Notes under the pieces: generated by a model
Told to the model about the DNA's origin: nothing
What the model saw: the letters and a program-made list of their open reading frames with translations, nothing else
Databases searched by the model: none
Shown here: in pieces, positions 60,424 through 64,000 of the stretch
Layout of the letters: the number at the start of each line of letters is the position of its first letter
How positions within the stretch are numbered: position 1 is the first letter of the stretch
Program-made: the position numbers and the translations under genes
Origin: Tsuneonella dongtanensis
GTDB taxonomy: Bacteria; Pseudomonadota; Alphaproteobacteria; Sphingomonadales; Sphingomonadaceae
DNA length: 64,000 nucleotides
Assembly: GCF_001698205.1 (NCBI RefSeq)
Contig: NZ_CP016591.1
Location: 2,108,001 to 2,172,000, forward strand
Direction of reading: 5' to 3'

Positions 60424-61382
60424 CGCTTGTCGGGCACGAGGACGCCTGGCGGCAATGGCGCGAAGGGCTCTCGGGTGAGCGGATGCATCATGCCTGGCTC
60501 CTCGCCGGGAAGAAGGGCCTCGGCAAGATGCACTTCGCGCTCGCCGCTGCACGCGAGCTGGTGGCCGAACCAGGGATACCCCAGCCCGAGGGCCCGCATC
60601 CCGATATCCTGGTCCTGACCAACCTCCCCAAGGACGAGAAGGAGGAGAAGAAGCGGGACGACGGCAAGGATTACGAGCTCGCGCGCAACATCAAGATCGA
60701 CCAGGTTCGCGAGATGCAACGACGGCTGACCACTCGGCCGACGCTGGGAGCTCGCCGGGCGGTGATCTTCGACCCCGCAGACGATCTCGAAAAGAACGCG
60801 GCAAACGCGCTGCTCAAGAGTCTCGAGGAGCCGCCTGCCGGAACGTTCTTCCTCCTCGTGGCCCACCGCCCCGCACGCCTCTTGCCGACCATCCGGTCGC
60901 GATGCCGCACGTTGCGTTTCCCGCTGCTCGACGAAACCGCGGTGGCGAAGATCCTTGCCGAAAGCGCGCCGGATGCCGATCCGGCCACCCGCGCCGCAGC
61001 GATAGCCGCAGCGGCAGGGTCGCCGGGTGCCGCGCTCGAATTCGTCGCCCAGGAACTCGGTCCGGTGGATGCGCTCATGCAACGGATTGTCCAGAACGGA
61101 GACCCTGACTTCGCCCTCCGGGGCAAGCTCGCAGCCGAGATCGGCGCACGACCCGACCGGGAGCGGATGGCCGCGGTTCTCGACCTGGCAAGGGCGACGC
61201 TCGCGCGGATGGCGGCGAATGCACCGCGCGCCGCGCTTCCGGCGATCGTCGATGCCCATGCCGACATCGTCCGTCTTTCCGCGCAGGCACCGACCCATAA
61301 CTTCGACCCGGGATTGCTGGTGATGCAGATCGGCGGCTTGCTCGCCTCGGCAGCCGCCGCTAGCAGCCTCGCCGATGCCTGA
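60420..61382 (+). CDS. holB: DNA polymerase III delta' subunit
   Basis: A 320-residue clamp-loader subunit of the AAA+ fold. HAWLLAGKKGLGKMHFAL is the degenerate P-loop, and LLKSLEEPPAGTFFLLVA with SRCRTLRF gives the family blocks. Between the two is a charged insert (KDEKEEKKRDDGKDYEL) before the conserved IDQVREMQRRL. It loads beta clamps with gamma/tau and delta. It overlaps tmk by four bases and metG by eight, in a translation-coupled row. Confidence 0.92.
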   Translation: MTLVGHEDAWRQWREGLSGERMHHAWLLAGKKGLGKMHFALAAARELVAEPGIPQPEGPHPDILVLTNLPKDEKEEKKRDDGKDYELARNIKIDQVREMQRRLTTRPTLGARRAVIFDPADDLEKNAANALLKSLEEPPAGTFFLLVAHRPARLLPTIRSRCRTLRFPLLDETAVAKILAESAPDADPATRAAAIAAAAGSPGAALEFVAQELGPVDALMQRIVQNGDPDFALRGKLAAEIGARPDRERMAAVLDLARATLARMAANAPRAALPAIVDAHADIVRLSAQAPTHNFDPGLLVMQIGGLLASAAAASSLADA

Positions 61383-62931
61383 CCCATATTATCTCACCAC
61401 CGCAATCAGCTACCCCAACGGGCCCCCGCACATCGGCCACGCCTACGAGGCGATCGCGGCCGACGTCATTGCGCGCACCAAGAGGGCGCAAGGCTACGAC
61501 GTGCGGCTGGTGACCGGCACCGACGAACACGGTCTGAAGATGGCCAAGACGGCGCGCGACGCGGGCCGCGACACGCTGGAATTCGCGACGGAAATGTCGA
61601 ACTATTTCCGCGAGATGTGTGCCGCTCTTCACATCGACTACAGCGCATTTCGGCGCACCACGGAAGATCAGCACCACGCCGCAAGCCAGGCCATCTGGCA
61701 GGCCATGGCGGACGCGGGCGATCTATACCTCGACCGCTACGAAGGCTGGTATTCGGTCCGCGACGAAGCCTTTTATGGCGAAGGCGAGCTTATCGAGGGC
61801 GAGGGCGGTGCGAAGTTGTCGCCCCAGGGCACGCCGGTCGAATGGCAGGTGGAGGAAAGCTGGTTCTTCCGTCTCTCGAAGTATCGCGATTATCTTATCG
61901 AGCTCAACGAAACGCCTGGTTTCCTGGAGCCGGAGAGCCGCCGCAACGAAGTACTCGCGTTTCTCAAGGGCAACGACTTGCGCGACCTTTCGGTGAGCCG
62001 CACCAGCTTCGACTGGGGCGTACCGGTGCCGGGCAGCCCGGGACACGTCATGTACGTCTGGGTCGACGCGCTGACGACATATCTCACCGGCATCGGCTTT
62101 CCCGACCGGGAAGGGGATTTCGCGCGCTTCTGGCCGGCGAACCTCCATCTCATCGGCAAGGACATTGTCCGCTTCCATGCGGTCTATTGGCCCGCCTTCC
62201 TCAAGAGCGCGGGCCTTCCGGCACCGAAGGCCATCTTCGGCCACGGCTTCCTGCTCCACCGCGGCGAGAAGATGTCGAAATCGACCGGAAACGTCGTCGA
62301 CCCGCTTGAGCTGGCGGAGCGCTACGGTGTCGATCAGCTCAGGTACTTTCTTCTTGCCGAGGTCCCCTTCGGCAAGGACGGCAGCTTTTCGGCCGAGGCG
62401 ATCGTGACGCGCTGCAACGCCGAACTCGCAAACAGCTTCGGCAACCTCGCGCAGCGCGTATTGTCGATGATCTTCAAGAACCTCGACGGTGCGCTGCGTG
62501 CGGATCTGCCCGTGTTCGATGCGGATACCGATCTGTCGGACTTCGTTGCCCGCGAGATCGGCACGATGCACGAGCGGTTCGAGGAACTGGCGTTCAGCGA
62601 AGGCATCGAAGCGTGGATGCGCGCGGTGTTTGCCTGCAACGCCTATGTCGATGACCAGGCCCCCTGGGCGCTGCGAAAAACCGATCCGGAGCGCATGACC
62701 GCGGTGTTGATGACGCTAGTCCGTCAGGTCCGCGATCTCGCGATCGCAATTCGCCCGGTGGTGCCGTCGAGTATCGACCGCCTGCTGGACCAGATGGGAA
62801 TTGCCGAGAATGCGCGCGATTTTGCCGCGTTGGCAAACCGCGATTGGCTCTCTGCGCTCGGCGACTTCCGACTTAGTCAGCCAATAGGGGTGTTTCCCCG
62901 GCTCGAGTTGGCCGAGGACGAGCCCGCGTGA
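61375..62931 (+). CDS. metG: Methionyl-tRNA synthetase
   Basis: A 518-residue class I synthetase of the short type without a C-terminal dimerisation domain, as usual in alphaproteobacteria. The HIGH-type motif is PPHIGHAYE near residue 15 and KMSKS is at 299-303 (GEKMSKSTG). No zinc-finger Cys set is seen. It charges tRNA-Met. The start overlaps holB by eight bases and the stop overlaps tatD by four. Confidence 0.97.
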   Translation: MPDPYYLTTAISYPNGPPHIGHAYEAIAADVIARTKRAQGYDVRLVTGTDEHGLKMAKTARDAGRDTLEFATEMSNYFREMCAALHIDYSAFRRTTEDQHHAASQAIWQAMADAGDLYLDRYEGWYSVRDEAFYGEGELIEGEGGAKLSPQGTPVEWQVEESWFFRLSKYRDYLIELNETPGFLEPESRRNEVLAFLKGNDLRDLSVSRTSFDWGVPVPGSPGHVMYVWVDALTTYLTGIGFPDREGDFARFWPANLHLIGKDIVRFHAVYWPAFLKSAGLPAPKAIFGHGFLLHRGEKMSKSTGNVVDPLELAERYGVDQLRYFLLAEVPFGKDGSFSAEAIVTRCNAELANSFGNLAQRVLSMIFKNLDGALRADLPVFDADTDLSDFVAREIGTMHERFEELAFSEGIEAWMRAVFACNAYVDDQAPWALRKTDPERMTAVLMTLVRQVRDLAIAIRPVVPSSIDRLLDQMGIAENARDFAALANRDWLSALGDFRLSQPIGVFPRLELAEDEPA

Positions 62932-63704
62932 GGCTGATCGACAGCCATTGCCACCTCGAATACGAAGGCGTGGTCGAGGATCGGGCCGGCGTTCTGGCAA
63001 GAGCAAGGGCGGCGGGGGTGAGCGGCATGCTCAACATCTCGACGCGCGAAAGCGACTGGGCGCGCGTGATCGGGACCGCCGAAGGCGAGCCTGACGTCTG
63101 GGCATCCGTCGGCATCCACCCCCACGAGGCCGACGCGCATGCCGACCTTGGTCGCGAAAAACTGACGACAGCAGCAGATCACCCGAAGGTCATCGGTATC
63201 GGCGAAAGCGGTCTCGATTACTACTACGACAAGTCTGATCGCGCGGTGCAGCGCGACCTGTTCCGCATGCATATCGGTGTTGCGCGCGAGACCGGCCTTC
63301 CGGTCATCGTCCATACGCGGGACGCCGAAGAGGATACCGTCGCCATTCTGGCCGACGAGATGGAGCAGGGCGCTTTTCCCGCCCTCATCCATTGCTTCAC
63401 GGCTTCCAGGGACTTCGCCGGCAAGGTGCTCGATCTCGGGCTGACCATCTCCCTGTCCGGCATCGTGACTTTCAAGAACGCAAGGGAACTGCAGGAAATC
63501 GCGAGCGAATTGCCCGCGGATCGTTTGTTGGTCGAGACCGACAGCCCCTTCCTCGCGCCCGTTCCGCATCGCGGCCGTCCATGCGAACCGGCGTTCGTGC
63601 GCGACACTGCGGCCTTCGTCGCGAACTTGCGCGGGGTTCCTCTTGAAGATCTCGCGGAAACGACGAGCGACAACTTCTTCCGGCTGTTCGGCAAGGCCGC
63701 ATGA
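62928..63704 (+). CDS. tatD: TatD-family deoxyribonuclease
   Basis: A 258-residue metal-dependent nuclease. The motifs DSHCHLEY (metal ligands), PVIVHTRDAEED, HCFTAS and ETDSPFLAP are all present. TatD proteins are 3'-5' exonucleases and act in DNA repair; the substrate in this organism is not shown. GTG start overlapping metG's stop by four bases. Confidence 0.93.
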   Translation: MRLIDSHCHLEYEGVVEDRAGVLARARAAGVSGMLNISTRESDWARVIGTAEGEPDVWASVGIHPHEADAHADLGREKLTTAADHPKVIGIGESGLDYYYDKSDRAVQRDLFRMHIGVARETGLPVIVHTRDAEEDTVAILADEMEQGAFPALIHCFTASRDFAGKVLDLGLTISLSGIVTFKNARELQEIASELPADRLLVETDSPFLAPVPHRGRPCEPAFVRDTAAFVANLRGVPLEDLAETTSDNFFRLFGKAA

Positions 63705-64000
63705 AGCTGGTCATGCTCGGCTCGGGCACCTCGACCGGGGTCCCGCGTATCGGAGACGACTGGGGGGATTGCGATCCGTCCGAACCACGCAATCGGCGGA
63801 CGCGGGTGTCGATCGTCGTGGAAAGCCGCGAGGGCAAGCGCCTGCTTGTCGATACCTCCACCGATCTGCGCCACCAGCTTCTCGCCAATCGCATCGACAA
63901 AGTGGACGGCGTTTTCTGGACGCACGATCACGCCGACCACTGCCACGGCATCGATGATTTGCGGGTGATGCGATACGATCGGTCGGGACCGCTGCCCGGT
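63701..64000 (+). CDS. MBL-fold (PhnP-like) metallo-hydrolase, N-terminal part
   Basis: The first 100 codons, running off the right edge. It overlaps tatD by four bases. It starts MKLVMLGSGTSTGVPRIG and carries the metal-binding motif THDHADHCHGIDDLR. The phosphoribosyl-cyclic-phosphodiesterase-like subgroup PhnP is the nearest familiar group and is often found after tatD in this gene order. Function inferred. Confidence 0.85.
   Translation, partial: MKLVMLGSGTSTGVPRIGDDWGDCDPSEPRNRRTRVSIVVESREGKRLLVDTSTDLRHQLLANRIDKVDGVFWTHDHADHCHGIDDLRVMRYDRSGPLPG

Overview
The window is dense, GC-rich chromosomal DNA from an alphaproteobacterium. The best guess is Sphingomonadales, probably Erythrobacteraceae. 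The reasons are the gene orders phoR-pst, YqeY-dnaG-rpoD and dacC-tmk-holB-metG-tatD-MBL, plus the Coq4-family, DUF3052, DUF4170 and carotenoid-oxygenase genes. Most of it is core housekeeping. I see no insertion sequence, prophage, CRISPR array, rRNA or replication origin, and no gene-free stretch longer than about 300 bases. Almost all junctions are short overlaps or gaps of a few bases.

Layout. 1-1.7 kb: phosphate starvation (start of pstC, a Pho box inside the end of phoR, phoR) and two tRNA-Glu genes with their promoter. 1.7-8.4 kb: recJ, a flavodoxin-like protein, an unknown protein paired with an AHH-nuclease-like protein, a nitronate monooxygenase, an amidohydrolase and an AT-richer GNAT gene. 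8.4-14.1 kb: branched-chain amino acids (ilvB-ilvN-ilvC, an I78-type lipoprotein, leuA), with a leucine leader peptide before leuA and a promoter, palindrome and hairpin before ilvB. 14.1-25 kb: miaA/serB (divergent, starts overlapping), a Coq4-family protein, nitroreductase, DUF3052, purL, three small membrane proteins, xseB-ispA-coaD, a cyclophilin and queA. 25-32 kb: a TetR regulator and carotenoid oxygenase with tandem operator-like repeats, an ABC exporter, a DUF481 barrel, tgt, an SDR enzyme and rpsD.

32.8-42.3 kb: chorismate mutase, a TrmJ-type methyltransferase, two small secreted paralogues, nrdR, glyA-rpiB, rpoD-dnaG, a lipoprotein and YqeY. 42.4-48.3 kb: carA and carB, separated by an AT-rich membrane-protein gene in translational-coupling geometry, then greA. 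48.3-50.4 kb: DUF4170 and four small membrane-associated proteins that resemble the E. coli yqjD/yqjE/yqjK group. 50.6-56.4 kb: enolase, a phosphotransferase with an unknown partner, an aldo/keto reductase, a GNAT, ribH and tRNA-Ser. 56.5-64 kb: a peptidoglycan cluster (MltB-type transglycosylase, an RlpA-like protein lacking the usual catalytic Asp, DacC) that runs into tmk-holB-metG-tatD and the start of an MBL-fold hydrolase.

Most worth following up: the foreign-looking gene inside carAB; the leuA leader-peptide region; the operator-like repeats at the carotenoid oxygenase whose core recurs before coq4; the probably inactive RlpA; the yqj-like membrane cluster; and the unknown protein with AHH-nuclease pair. 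None of these is a demonstrated new system. They are the least explained parts of an otherwise ordinary chromosome segment.
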